Of a stretch of 64,000 nt of DNA, positions 34,940 through 47,319 are shown in pieces; position 1 is the first letter of the stretch; every line of letters starts with the position of its first letter. A program made the translations under genes and the position numbers. The notes beneath the pieces are model-generated. The model did not search any database. It was not told where the DNA came from and was given only the letters and a program-made list of their open reading frames with translations. This DNA comes from Okapia johnstoni (Eukaryota; Chordata; Mammalia; Artiodactyla; Giraffidae): contig CM044311.1 of the NCBI GenBank assembly GCA_024291935.2, positions 16,577,001-16,641,000 of the forward strand, read 5' to 3'.

Positions 34940-35830
34940 GTGAAAAGTCAGAGAAATGTTACACAAGTGAAGGAACAAACTAGAAACACAGAAGTCCAAA
35001 TAAATGAAGAGGGAGCAGGCAAACTACCTGAAAAAGAATTCAGAATAATAATAGTAAAGATGATCAAAAACGTTGAAGACAAAATGGAGATAATGCAAGA
35101 ATCAATTAACAAAGACCTAGAAGAATTAAAGAATAAACATGCAGGGACAAACAATACAAATACTGAAATGAAAAATAGTTTAGAAGGAATCAACAGCAGA
35201 ATATCTGAAGCAGAAGAACGAATCAGTGAGCTGGAAGACAAAATGATGACGATAACTTCTGAAGAGCAGAACAAAGTAAAAAGAATGAAAAGAACTGAGG
35301 ACAGTCTCAGAGACCTCTGCGACAATATCAAACACACCAACGTTCGAATTATAGGGGCCCCAGAAGAGGAGAAAAAGAAAGTGTATGAAAAAATTTTTGA
35401 AGAGATTAGAATTGGAAATTTCCCCAACATGGAAAAGGAAATAGTCAATCAAGTCCAAGAAGGACAAAGAGTCCCATACAGGATAAATCCAAGGAGAAAC
35501 ACGCCAAGACACCTACTAATCAAACTAACAAAGACTAAACACAAAGAAAGAATATTAAAAGCACCAAGGGAGAAGCACCAAGTAATATACAACGGAAACC
35601 CCATATGCTTAACAGCTGATCTTTCAGCAGAAACTCTGCAGGCCAGAAAGGAATGGCAGGATACATTTAAAGTACTGAAAGGGAAAAATCTACAACCAAC
35701 ATTACTGTAGATGGCAAGAATCTCATTCAAAATTGATGGAGAAATAAAAAGCTTTTCAGACAAGCAAAAGTTGAGAGAATTCAGTACGAGGAAACCAGCT
35801 TTACAACAAATGTTAAAGGGACTTATATAG
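34940..35830 (+). pseudogene. L1 ORF1 (ORF1p) pseudogene, truncated by TAG
   Basis: ORF1p is the L1 RNA-binding chaperone that coats its transcript. The frame runs 34940-35710 (256 residues): N-terminal charged part, coiled coil about residues 45-110 (heptad-like SRISEAEERISELEDKM region), RRM around 120-200 (NVRIIGAPEE, RHLLIKLTKTKHKE), then the start of the C-terminal domain (LTADLSAETLQARKEW). A TAG at 35708-35710 ends it. The same frame stays open for a further 39 codons to a second TAG at 35828-35830, and this tail resembles the usual ORF1p C-terminus, so one nonsense codon cuts off about 40 residues. The frame opens on GTG at 34940; the first ATG is at 35060 (residue 41), so the normal start may also be lost. 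Confidence 0.85.
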
Positions 35831-35889
35831 TCAAGAAATACAAGAGAAGAAAAAAAGATCTACAAAATTGATCCCAAACAATTAAGAAA

Positions 35890-38800
35890 ATGGCAATAGG
35901 AACGTATATATCAACAATTACTATAAATGTAAATGAATTAAATGCTCCAACCGAAAGACACAGAAAGGCTGTGGCTGTGGCTTTTGTGGCTGAAAGGCTA
36001 TAAAACAAGATCCATATATATGCTGTCTATAAGAGACGCACTTCAGACCTAAAGGCACTTATTGACTGAAAGTGAAAGGATGGAAAAATATATTCCATGC
36101 AAATGGGAAGCAAAAGAAAGCTGGAGGAGCAATCCTCATATCAGACAAAATACACCTTAAAATGAAGAAGATCACGAGAGATAAGGAAGGACACTACATA
36201 ATGATCAAGGGATCAACCCAAGAGTAAGACATAGCAATTGCAAATATCTATCCATACAACATAGGTGCACCTCAATACATAAGACAAACACTAACAGACA
36301 TAAAAAGAGAAATTGACAGTAACACAATAATAGTAGGAGACTTTAACACCCCACACCAGTGGACAGATCATCAAAACAGAAAATTAATAAGGAAACACAA
36401 GTCTTAAATGATACATTAGATGAGATGGATCTCATTGATATCTTCAGGATGTTCTATCCAAATGCAGAAAAATACACCTTTTTCTCAAATGCACACGGAA
36501 CATTCGCTAGAATAGACCACATCTTGGGTCACAAATCAAACCTCAGTAAATTTAAGAAAATTGAAATTGCATCAGGCATCTTCTCTGAACACAGCGCTAT
36601 GAGACTAGATATCAATTACAAGAGAAACACTGTAAGGAAAGCAAATACATTGAGATTAAGCAACACGTTTCTAAATAACCAACAGGTTACTAAAGAAATC
36701 AAAAGGGAAATAAAAAAAAGATCTAGAAACAAATGAGCATAAAAACACGACAACTCAAAACCTATGGGATGCAGCAAAAGTAGTTCTAAGAGGGAAGTTT
36801 ATAACAATGCAATCCTACCTCAAGAAACAAGAAAAACATTAAATAGACAACCTAACTTTACACCTAAAACAACTGGAAAAAGAAGAACAAAAAAACCCCA
36901 AAGTTAGTAGAAGGAAACAAATCATAAAGATCTGAGCAAAAATAAATGAAAGAACAGTAGCAAACATTAATAAAACTAAAATCTGGTTCTTTGAGAAGAT
37001 AAACAAAATTGACAAACTTTTAGCCAGATTCATCAAGAACAAAAGAGAGAAGAATCAAATTAACAAAATTAGAAATGAAAAAGGAGAAGTTACAACAGAC
37101 AATGGAGAAATACAAAGGATTCTATGAGACTATTATGAACAACTATATGGCAATAAATTGGATAACCTGGAAGAAATGGAAAGATTCTTACATAACTTCA
37201 ATGTTCCAAGACTGAACCAGGACGAAATAGAAATTATGAACAAACAAATTACAAGCACTGAAATTGAAGCTGTGATAAAAAAAAATCTCCCAAAAAACAA
37301 AAGCCCAGGACCAGATGGCTTCACAGGAGAAATCTATCAAACATTTAGAGACGAGCTAATGCCTATCCTTCTAAAACTCTTTCAAAAAATTGCAGAAGGA
37401 ACACTTCCAAACTCATTATATGAGGCCACTATCACCCTAATACCAAAAGCAGACAAAGACAACACAAAAAGAGAAAACTATAGGCCAATATCACTGGTAA
37501 ACATAGATGCAAAAATCCTCAACAAAATTTTAGCAAACAGAATTCAGCAACACATCAAAAAACTCATACACCATGAGCAAGTTGGGTTTATTCCAGGAAT
37601 GCAAGGATTTTACAATATACACAAATCAAATAGTGTGATACACCATATTAACAAATTGAAAGATAAAAACCGTATGATAATCTCAATAGTTGCAGAAAAA
37701 GCCTTTGGCAAAATTCAGCACCCATTTATTATTAAAACTCTTCAAAAAATGGGCATAGAAGGAACCTGCTTCAGCATAGTAAAGGCCGTATATGATAAGC
37801 CTACAGCAAACATTATTCCCAATGGTGAAAAACTGAAAGCATTCCCCCTAAGATCAGGAACAAGACAAGGGTGTCCAATTTTATTCTACATAGTTCTGGA
37901 AGTCCTAGCCACAGCAATCAGAGAAGAAAGAGAAATAAAAGGAATCCAGATCAGAAAAGAAGAAGTAAAGCTCTCACTGTTTGCAGATGACATGATACTA
38001 TACATAGAAAACCCTAAAGATTGTATCACAAAATTACTAGAGCTAACGAGTGAATTCTGCAAAGTTGCAAGATACAAAATGAATACATAGAAATTACTTG
38101 CATTTCTATATACTAACAATGAAAAATCAGAAAGAGAAATTAAGGAATCAGTCCCATTCACCATTGCAACAAAAAGGATTAAATATCTTGGAATAAACTT
38201 ACCTAAGGAGACAAAGGAACTGTACATATTATAAGACACTAATGAAAGAAATCAAAGATGACATAAACGGATGGAGAGATATTCCATGTTCCTGGGTAGG
38301 AAGAATCAATATTGTGAAAATGACTATACTACCAAACACGATCTACAGATTCAATGAGATCCGTATCAAATAGCCAATGGCATTTTTCACAGAAAAAAAA
38401 AAAATCACAATTCGTATGGAAACACAAAAGACTCCAAATAGCCAAAGCAGTCTTGAGAAAGAAGAATGGAGCTGGAGGAATCAACCTTCCTGACTTCAGA
38501 TTATACAACAAAGCTACAGTCATCAAGACAGTAAGGTACTGGCCCAAAAATAGAAATATAGACCAATGGATCAAGATAGAGAGTCCAGAAATAAACCCAC
38601 GCGTCTATGGGAAACTTAATTTTGACAAAAGGGGTGGGAAAATACAATGGGGTAAAGACAACCTCTTCAATAAATGGTACTGGAAAAACTGGGCAGCTAC
38701 ATGTAAAAGAATGAAATTAGAATACTTCCTAACACCATACACAAAGATAAGCTCAAAATGAATTAAAGTTCTAAGTGTAGGACTGCTGCTGCTGCTAAGT

Positions 38801-39675
38801 CGCTTCAGTCGCGTCCAACTCTATTCAACCCTATAGACGGCAGCCCACCAGGCTCCCCCGTCCCTGGGATCCTCCAGGCAAGAACACTGGAGTGGGTAAG
38901 TGTAAGACTAGACACTATAAAACTCTTAGAGGAAAACATAGGCAGAACACTGTATGACATAAATCAAAGCAATATCCTCTATGACCCACCTCCCAGAGTA
39001 ATGGAAATAAAAACAAAAGTAAATAAGTGGGATTTGATTAAACTTAAAAGCTTTTGCACAGCAAAAGAAACTATAAGCAAGGTGAAAAGACAACCCTTAG
39101 AATGGGAGAAAATAATAGCAAATGAAACAACTGACAAAGGATTAATTTCCAAAATATACAAGCAGCTCATACAACTCAATGCCAGAAAAACAAATAACCC
39201 AATCAAAAAGTGGGAAACAGACCTAAACAGACATTTCTCCAAAGAAGACATACAGATGGCTAACAAACACATGAAAAGATGCTCGGTGTCACTCATTATT
39301 AGAGAAATGCAAATCAAAACTACAATGAGATATCACCTCACATCGGTCAGAATGACTATCATCAAAAAGTCTACAAACATTAAATACTGGAGAGGGTGTA
39401 GAGAAAAGGGAATGCTCTTGCACTGTTGGTGGGAATGTAAATTGATACAGCCGCTATGGAAGATGGCATGGAGATTCCTTAAAAAACTAGGAATAAAACC
39501 ACCATATGAACCAGCAATCCCACTCCTAGGCATATCCCCTGAGGAAACCAAAGATGAAAAAAACACATGTATCTCACTGTTCATTGCAGCACTATTTACA
39601 ATAGCTAGAACATGGAAACAACTTAGATGTCCATCAACAGATGAATGGACAAAGAAGTGTGGTACATATATATAA
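35890..39675 (+). pseudogene. L1 ORF2 (endonuclease-reverse transcriptase) pseudogene
   Basis: ORF2p nicks target DNA and reverse-transcribes L1 RNA. From an ATG at 35890 the endonuclease start (INVNELNAP) runs to a stop at about 36001; a frameshift and a TAA (36030-36032) hit the QETH catalytic region, where the E remains. GDFNTP (about 36338) and SEHSAM (about 36588) survive. The RT lies mainly in 37158-38090 (310 residues): [34 protein letters not shown] and SLFADDM are visible, but motif A reads SIVAEKAFG, with Val for the catalytic Asp (codon 37689-37691), and the usual LSPLL after GTRQGCP is shortened in frame. A TAG ends it at 38088-38090. C-terminal pieces: 38354-38761 and 39001-39675 (includes the HCWWECK Cys/His region). 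Multiply dead. Confidence 0.88.
38785..38896 (-). mobile_element. BovA-type SINE fragment inserted in L1 ORF2
   Basis: Antisense ART2A-type tail with gctgctgctaagtcgcttcag at the left and 'ccaggcaagaacactggagtggg' at the right. Flanked by taagtgtaggact (38772-38784) and taagtgtaagact (38897-38909), 13 bp with one mismatch. Target is L1 sequence, so it postdates the L1. Only 112 bp, truncated. Confidence 0.92.
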
Positions 39676-40168
39676 TGGAATATTACTCAGCCATAAAAAG
39701 GATCACATTTGAATCAGTTCTGATAGGTGGATGAACCTAGAACCTATTATACAGTGTGAAGTGATTCAGAAAGAGAAAGATAAATATCGTATTCTAACGC
39801 ACATATATGTAAACTAGAAAAATGGTACTGAAGAATTTATGTACAGGGAAGCAGTGGAGAAACAGATGTAGAGAATAGACTTATGGACATGGGGAGAGGG
39901 GAAGAGAGGATGAGATGTATGGAAAGAGTAACACGGAAACTTACATTACCATGTGTAAAACAGATAGCCAACGGGAATTTTCTGTATGGCTCAGGAAATT
40001 CAAAGGGGCTCTGTATCAACCTAGAGGGGTGGGGTGGGTAGGGAAATGGAAGGGAGGTTCAAAAGGGAGGGGATATATGTATGCCTATGGCTGATTTATG
40101 TTGAGGTTTGACAGACAACAACAAAATTCTATAAAGCAATTATTTTTCAACAAAAAAATAAATTAAAA
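39676..40168 (+). other. L1 3' UTR and A-rich tail
   Basis: Begins just after the ORF2 stop; 'aatattactcagccataaaaag' at 39680 is still normal ORF2 coding sequence in other L1s, so the stop (CAA to TAA) is slightly early. Ends 'agcaattatttttcaacaaaaaaataaattaaa'. A different 3' end from the L1 tails at 4.26 and 11.5 kb. Confidence 0.8.
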
Positions 40169-40194
40169 AAAATAAGCTCAAAAACACTCCCAAA

Positions 40195-40204
40195 CCCCCC
40201 CCCC
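40195..40204 (+). repeat. (C)10 run
   Basis: Ten consecutive C in the A-rich stretch just after the L1 end. Confidence 0.95.
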
Positions 40205-40368
40205 AAAATGAAAAAAACCCAAAATCAGCTGCAATTTTAGCAAATTATTAAAGGTCAAATATGAACTAAGACTGGAAGAAATGGGGCCCAGACATCCTCT
40301 TACAAGCTGTTTCTTTCTTTATTTTTAAAGAGCTTCCCTTAGTAACTCTAAGTCACAGTGATTGTATT

Positions 40369-40703
40369 GCTGCTGCTGCTGCTGCTGCTGCTAAGTCACT
40401 TCTGTCGTGTCCGACTCTATGCGACCCCATAGACAGCAGCCCACCAGGCTCCCCCGTCCCTGGGATTCTCCAGGCAAGAACACTGGAGTGGGTTGCCGTT
40501 TCCTTCTCCAACGCATGAAAGTGAAAAGTGGAAGTGAAGTCTCTCAGTCGTGTCGGACTCCTAGTGACCCCATGGACTGCAGCCTACCAGGCTCCTCCAT
40601 CCACGGGATTCTCCAAGCAAGAGTAATGGAGTGGGCTGCCATTGCCTTCTCTGCTCCCACATTGCAGGCAGATTCTTTACCTTATGAGCTACCAGGGGAG
40701 CCC
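40369..40703 (-). mobile_element. ART2A-type composite SINE (antisense) with (GCT)8
   Basis: Starts with eight GCT units (40369-40392), then a BovA monomer, a tttcac-like linker (gcatgaaagtgaaaagtgg), a second monomer and finally a partial tRNA-like head (gagctaccaggggagccc near 40686). Good CpG retention (gtcgtgtccgac). A 99-residue frame over it is SINE translation. Confidence 0.92.
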
Positions 40704-40705
40704 TA

Positions 40706-41389
40706 GCTGCTGAAGGGAATATACAAACCCTAAACTGTTTCTCCTAAACTCTTTTCTCCTATGAGACAAAAACCTGCAGCTTCTGGAGGAAGCTTAAGGG
40801 AACAGCATAGACCCACTGTTACAGGGGAACGAGCAGAGAAGAAATTCCTGTACTCCAAGGAGGTGTTAAAATCATGTTGGCCTTAGAATTCTATATCTGT
40901 TCCCACTTGGAGATTTGCATCCAATGGGGTAGGGTTAGGGAATGCGTGGTAAAGATCAACACAGATCAAGGCCATCGTTTAGGGCACATGGGGAGACAAA
41001 TCCTGAGAATGTTCTCCTATCTTGCTCCCCATGAGGCTGTACATACAGGATCTGCCTAAACTGAGGCTGCAACTGGACAATAGTCAATTCTTGCCAGCCA
41101 GAATCCAGCGACAGGCAAAAGAGGTCTCCCATTGTGGAAGAGTGATATCCTGGAGTGAGCTCCCCGGTAGTGCATCTATGTAGAGAGGATGAAAGTTGAG
41201 GGTGAACCACAAACCTTGAGAAAATAAATAAATAAATAAAAATCCTAACTCCCCAGCTACCACTTTGAGCAGAAGGCCATAGTGCTCATAAATGTATGTG
41301 AGGACTGAGAAGAAGCAGCAACAGAAAAACCCAAACTATGTTTAACTGAAAAGTGTTTAACACAAAAGCCATCAGAAAAGGGGAGAGGT
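40706..41389. other. Anonymous sequence
   Basis: No gene supported. Short opposed frames at 40874-41059 and 40956-41210 have no recognised motif. An (aaat)n patch lies at about 41222-41240. Confidence 0.4.
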
Positions 41390-41965
41390 AATGATAAAAA
41401 GCAAAAGCAAAAGAGAGCCAAAAAAAGAAGCTGGTAGACATAATTCCAAACATCAATAATTATGTTAAATGTAAGTTATCTAAAAATCAATTATATTCAG
41501 AAATTGTTAGAATAGCTTAAAAATCCAAATACATCTGCTTGTAAAAAAGCCCCTTAATACAATGATATAAATAAATTAAAAGTACAAGGATGAAAAAGGA
41601 TGCATCACTGAAATAATAGAAAATGAAGTGACTAAGTGAATATCAGACAAAGTAGACTTCAGAGCAGAACAATTGACCAGGAACAAAGAGAGATATTGCA
41701 CAGCAATAAAAGGGTTAATTCATCTCACCAATAAGATAGACAAGTCTTAATTGTGTACAACAATAGAGCTTCAAATTCCGTAAAGCCTAAACTGTTGAAA
41801 CTGATACTATTGAAAGGACAAATACACAGGCAACATTATAGTTGGAGACTTCAACATTCTTCTTTCAGTAATCAATAGAATTCATGGAAAGAAAATCAGT
41901 AAAAGATGGGCTTGCTGTACAATGAATTGAAAATACTGAAATTAATCACTATACTAGATAAATCT
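41390..41965 (+). mobile_element. Ancient L1 ORF2 endonuclease-region fragment
   Basis: 'cagacaaagtagacttcagagcagaac', 'ttgtgtacaacaatagagcttcaaa', 'attatagttggagacttcaacattc' is old L1 ORF2 in sense, with many stops. The last piece encodes the diverged VGDFNI catalytic region. Confidence 0.7.
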
Positions 41966-42101
41966 GGAAACTAAAATACTGATTAACTTCTATTTCCACA
42001 CTATTTCTGTGTAAAATTAGTAAAATTTTAATAGTTTTGCTCTTGCTGAATTACACAACAGAATCAAAGACTTGCACACATATATACCTCCTCATCCCCA
42101 C

Positions 42102-42105
<4 letters not shown>

Positions 42106-42135
<30 letters not shown>
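42106..42135. repeat. (AC)15 microsatellite
   Basis: Fifteen uninterrupted AC units. Confidence 0.95.
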
Positions 42136-42140
<5 letters not shown>

Positions 42141-43343
42141 GTCCTTCTACCCTCCCAACAACTGTTTTAAAAACTAATAACAATTTGTGCTTTCATGTGT
42201 AAAACACTAAGATATAAAACAATAAGGTAGTGGTTTTAATGCTCACTCTCTAAGCCTCAAACAGTTTACATTTGTAAATAGAGAGCAGTATGAAAAAAAA
42301 ATGAATAAATTTTAGGGACTATCTTAGAAAAATCTATAGTCTGGTTGCCTGCCTTTGCCAGGGGTTGTCAGTAAATTCAAACTGTAATAGCCAAAACTTG
42401 TAGGGAGAGAATCAAATGATTTGCTGTGTGCCAACCTAGGCAATAATCTGGTGCTTGTCTAACCAATCTTCTCGAATTTTTGGCCCCACATTTATTTGGA
42501 AGAGAGTCTGAGTGCTGTGTTGGTGAAGTATGAAATTGAAGTGCCCTGTTGGCTACTCTTAGACTCCTCTGCTGAGTTCCTGCTATAAACTTGAATGGCC
42601 CACTAGGCAAAACAAAGAACTCCAGACCTATTTTTCTAAGGTCCTTTACTGAGGTCTGTTCTTGCCTAATCATGCCTCTTTCACCAATCCCCCAAATGAC
42701 CTCTCTTGAGAAAAATTCTGGTAAATAATTTCTCTACTTCCTAAAAGTTCAAACGAGTCCCAGGGTAACAGGTGAAAATCAGTGGTTTCTGCTCACAAGA
42801 CATCCTACTCCCTTCCTAAAATGAGATAACTTCCTGTTTTGTGTCTTCTAGCTAGTGCCTGTAAGGCTCCCTCTCTGCTCTCCCACTCATCCTGTCAGCA
42901 GAGGGGACTTCTGGGAGAAAGATTAAGTAGCAGAAAAGAGCTTTCATCTTTTTTTTCTATTGAATGTTGCAAGGATAGCACGGGGGACTCACTAGCACAT
43001 GATTTCAAATGACCAAATGGTGTGATTGCAACACTCACCTAACATGAACAACAGGAGTTCAAGTATGCTATTATCTTTCTTGGGCAATTACTGATGCCCC
43101 TATAAAGATATCTTTCTGGTGGCACTGAATTAATGTTTTAAAAATTCATTTTTCAAAAGAAAAATTTAAATGTCCCTGTGTTCCTCTCCTCTCTCAGAAA
43201 TTTTAACTGAACTTCATTAACTGAACTAAAATTCCTTTGCTTGAAAGAAGACAGGAAGAGGACATCTTACTTTTTTATTGTTGTTGTGAATGCTAATCAT
43301 ACAAAAATAGGTGGGGGCGTTTTGTACTAATTATACAACTTTT
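42136..43343. other. Anonymous sequence, unusually non-repetitive
   Basis: About 1.2 kb with no recent insertion. A 98-residue minus-strand frame (42377-42673) opens with ATG; it has no recognised domain, so I do not call a gene. This could also be an old unplaced LTR. Confidence 0.4.
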
Positions 43344-43553
43344 GGTAGTGTGTGTGCACAGTGGTGTCCAACTCTTTGCAACCCTTTGTACTGCAGCCCA
43401 CCAGGCTCCTCTATTTATGTGATTTTTCAGGCAAGGATACTGGAGTGGGTTGCCATTTTCTCCTCCAGAGGATCTTCCTGACCCAGGGATCAAACCCAGG
43501 TCTACCTGTGGATCCTGCATTGCAGGCAGGTTCTTTACCGCTGAGCCACCAGG
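43344..43553 (-). mobile_element. Bov-tA SINE (antisense)
   Basis: 'gtggtgtccaactctttgcaacc' to 'ctgagccaccaggg'; core and head kept, with a small insertion near 43500. Confidence 0.9.
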
Positions 43554-43993
43554 GTGACAGCTGACTAAGTTTGATTCGTGGTGGCAATGTTATAGCAACA
43601 TCGTAGAAAGCATTCCAATCCAAAGTAAGTTCTGCTGAAAACTGAGAGAAATGAGACAAGGCTGAGACTAGTTAAAAAAGAAAAGATAGGGAAGAAAAGA
43701 AAACATAGACAGCTAAATATTCAAGTATAACTGTCCTAGGGAAAAAAAAGATTTCAATGGCCGGAAGAAAAATAAATAGGAAAAGCCGACTAATTTTGAA
43801 ATCCAAATTTTAATAGTTTTCAGCCAGAGCTTCTGTTCAGGAAAATAGGATCACTGTACATGAAAAAGAGTCTTGGATTCTTCTTTACGTATAATTCATA
43901 CGAAAGTTAATAAGAAATCAAACAAAATTAGGAATGATATGAACAAATAAAGTACCTCTATATATTTGTGATTAAAATATATATTTATTGTAT
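43554..43993. other. Anonymous A-rich sequence
   Basis: No gene or repeat recognised. Confidence 0.45.
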
Positions 43994-44198
43994 GCATGCA
44001 TGCGTACTAAGTCACTTCTGTCATGTCCGACTCTTTGTGACCATATGGACTGTAGCCTACGAGGCTCCTCTGTCCAGGTGAGAATACTGGAGTGGCTTGG
44101 CATGCCCTCCTCCAAGGGATCTTGGGGATCCAGGGATCAAAGCTGCACCTCTTATGTCTCCTGCATTTGCAGGTGGGTTCTTTATCACTAGTGCCACA
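43994..44198 (-). mobile_element. Bov-tA SINE (antisense, diverged)
   Basis: 'aagtcacttctgtcatgtccgac' to 'gggttctttatcactagtgcc'. The core has a small deletion near 44075. Confidence 0.88.
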
Positions 44199-45767
44199 AC
44201 TAGTGTATAAATATAGCGAATTCAGAAATATGCATTCTGAAACCAGGGATCTAGTTTATGAAATCTTATATTTTGAGTAAACCATTTTTGTACATCCTGT
44301 TTAATAAAAATGATGGTTGCTACTTCCAACTTACAGTAGTCTTAGGGCATAAGAAAGATGAGGGAAATTAAACATGCTGGCTTCATAAAAGATGGCTGGC
44401 AAGTTGTATTTATCTTGATTCCAACTAAAGAATAAAAGGCAACAACCTTTACTATGCAGTTTTTTTTATATAGTTTTTGATAAAGTCAGATGCTTAACTC
44501 AGCAAAGTTGAATGACAGATTATAATCAAGATTCTCTTGCAGAAAAGGCCAGGAGCTTACAGTACACAGAAGTGGGCTTGGAAGAATTATTGGAGGATGG
44601 AGGAGCAATAAAAAAAAATAAAGAGGAAAGAATGTGCTGTAACTTAAAGTGAAGCAAAACTTAACTCTTAACTCTTAACTCTTTTTTCCTAAGAAAATAG
44701 GGCCAAACAGTATTTCATACATATTCCCTTGCTTTCCACACTGGGTTCCAACACTCTCCACCTCGGCAAGACCGTGTGTCCTCTGTCTGGAGCCGACATA
44801 GAACTGTTCTTTCTTCTAATTGAAACAGACAAGGATATTACTGATTAGAGGTAGATAAGCAGAAAAGTGTTTTCATTTTATTCCAAATTAGTTTGAACTC
44901 ACTCAAGATCAAACAAAACCTAGATTCAGGAAAACAAACAGACCACAAACAACTCCTTTGTTGACCTGATGCCATTTCTTGGAAGTAAAATGACAATGAC
45001 CCTCAGGAAGGCTGACTCAGCAACTATGACCCTGGCAAGGGTTCTCCCAGCTACAAAGCTTCCCTGTCTCCAAAAGTGTTATGAAAGTTAGATTTTAATA
45101 ACACAAAGTCCAATCAGGATATTCTCAAAGGTTCAAGTACAAGTGGATCCACATAGAAACATGTGCACCTACATGCAAGCATTCACATACACACACACAC
45201 ACACACACACGCATCCTTTGCCCACATGCAACAACGTACTTGCCTGGGGCTTTTGCTCATGTAGATCTGATCAAGGCATCTCTAAGCTACTAACAACTTA
45301 GACTCTTAGGAGGATGCATGAGTCAAACAACTTCCTTTCAGGTTTGCCCTTGCTTTCTTACTGTATTTGAAACATCAGGCTGTTTTTGGTAGAATCAATT
45401 ACGGTTATGATGTTTTTTTTTCTTTCTCTTCTGTTTTCGGAGTGGTTATAAAAATCTACTCCTCCAAAGTCCTAAAATTGTCAGTTGCTTTTCCTTGAAT
45501 CCCAAACAGCTTGAGTTTGGAAATACTGTTAAAGTTTGAATTAACAGTTTATTGCCAGAGACGTATTAATATGTCTTGCGTTACCTGAATGTTATTCACC
45601 AGGATGTTTCAATATTCACTCACAAATTGCTGGGCACAGGTATTAGTTTCTGCAAAAATCCTCCAACCAATAATATGTTAAAATAAGCATGCCCCAAAGC
45701 AGACTTATCTGCTGTAATATAAGTACTTTTCTCCCTGATTCTAAATAAAGCCAAATATATCACAGTG
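44199..45767. other. Anonymous sequence with (AC)n
   Basis: About 1.6 kb without gene evidence. It holds an (AC)11 run at about 45189-45210 and a short ttaactctt tandem triplication near 44660-44683. Confidence 0.45.
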
Positions 45768-46112
45768 TGGGCTTCCCCAGGGGCTTGGTGGTAAAGAATC
45801 TGTCTACAATGCAGGAGGCCCAAGGGACCCAGGTTTGATCCCTGGGTCAAGAAGATCTGCTGGAGTTGGAAATGGCAACACACTCCATTATTCTTGCCTG
45901 GAAAATTTTGTGGACAGAGGAGCCTACATTTACATATTGAATGGGAGGTTTTCATAGCCCAAAAGTGTAGCTTCTCTTCAAAAGTTTACTTTCATTTTCT
46001 GGAGGAAGGCATGGTAACTTACTCCAGTATTCCTGTCTGGAGAATCAGCATCCCAAGAACAGAGGAGCCTGGCAGGCTATGCTTCATAGGGTCGCAGAGA
46101 GTCGGATATGAC
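45768..46112 (+). mobile_element. BOV-A2-like dimeric SINE, diverged
   Basis: First monomer with tRNA head (ggcttccccaggggcttggtgg) at 45768-45927; a linker of about 70 bp; second BovA monomer at 45998-46112 ending in 'gtcgcagagagtcggatatgac'. Old. Confidence 0.85.
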
Positions 46113-47319
46113 TTTTGAAAAATAAATGGCCCAACAGATATGAATAGAGGTTTTCAGAATTCAGTATTTCATAAGATGTTTAAATTGTTCGGTGGTCTCT
46201 TAAATCTTCTTTGATAAAGTTTGGAACAGAGTTTCTCTCCCAGAGAATTTTTGAAACTAAGTTGAACAGATGAAATTAATGTATCCTCAATAAATATTTC
46301 AAGCTATTTATTTCATAGCATCTTCTGAACTCCTGACAGATGAAGATCACAAAATGAAACAAAAAGAACTGAGAGAAAGCCAACACTTTATCCAAAATTT
46401 AAAATAATGGTTTCAAAGACAATTGTCTGACTTAAGTGTGATTTATAGTTTATCTTTCATATATTATTCAAGAAATGCAACTTAATATTAAATTTATTTC
46501 ACCTTTAATTTATTTAAAGTTGATGTTTCATTAATTTTTTTCTGTTTTTTTAAGGCAAGCCTAAAAAGCAATTCAAGTGTATACAAGTTTCCAACTTTTT
46601 TTTCCTCCTTTTTTCCTAAATCTCTGAGTTAAATAATGGACAAGTAATTGTTTGTCCTAGCCCTTTATCACTGTGCAGTTTAATACTTAGACCGATAGAC
46701 CCAAATAAAGTGATATGGAAGGAAAATCAAGAGAGACAGTATTGGTATAAAACGGAGCTGGGGTAGGGGGTGGGGGTGATTAAGGAAGTGTGATGTATGT
46801 ACTGGTCCTTAGCTTGAAAGAAATCTGATTTTTGGACCACTTAGTGTCCTAGCAGAGGCATCCAGAACATCTTCCAGACTCAAGATGTTATCAAACTCTT
46901 AACCCTAAACCCACTAGAGACAACATGACTTAAGAATTGTTTCCTCTCTTATGTCAGAGTACAGCCTTGTGGCTTTTGCATTTATAAGCCCCTGACTGTT
47001 TCTCTTCTTTGAAATACTCTTTAGGCTTCACCCAAATCTATGTCCCAAAATTTTAGTTTTTAAGACCTCCAGCTAAACTCTTTTCTTATTTGCAGCCTTC
47101 TGTGTGTGTCTTTTGTTTTTGGTTGACAGTAGAATGTCAAAGACTAGTGATAATGTTTTTTTTTTTAATGACATATTCTTCTTATAATTTAGTATAAAAT
47201 GTCTCATTGGTAAAAATACATATATATACGTGTATATATATGCATTATATATATATATATATACACACACACAAAGAAGCTCAGCACGTTTTAAATGAAC
47301 TCAGAGAAAGAGAAGTTGC
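46113..47319. other. Anonymous AT-rich sequence
   Basis: About 1.2 kb with no gene. A TA-rich microsatellite lies at 47217-47272 with catatatatacgtgtatatat and an (AC)5 end; the Tyr/Ile-rich minus-strand frame is its translation. Confidence 0.45.

Larger units (their letters stand above)
32121..40168 (+). mobile_element. Essentially full-length ruminant L1 (~8 kb), inactive
   Basis: Starts with 'gagggaacaagatgggagaggagtagg', the usual 5' start of bovine-type L1, and ends with 'tggctgatttatgttgaggtttg' and an A-rich tail (40148-40168). Order: 5' UTR (32121 to about 34939), T-rich spacer, ORF1, short gap, ORF2, 3' UTR. ORF1 has a nonsense codon and ORF2 has several, so it cannot move on its own. 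A short SINE interrupts ORF2 at 38785-38896 and a BovA-like piece lies in the 5' UTR. Flanking TSD is not clear because of the A-rich context. Confidence 0.93.

Noticed and set aside
34948..35448. 166-residue minus-strand frame opposite L1 ORF1
   Set aside because: Ser/Leu/Phe-rich shadow of the A-rich ORF1 coding strand.
42377..42673. 98-residue minus-strand open frame as a gene
   Set aside because: Length expected by chance in 64 kb and no recognised homology; kept only as a finding.
47217..47272. TA/CA tract as a replication origin or promoter
   Set aside because: Simple microsatellite; no other supporting signal.
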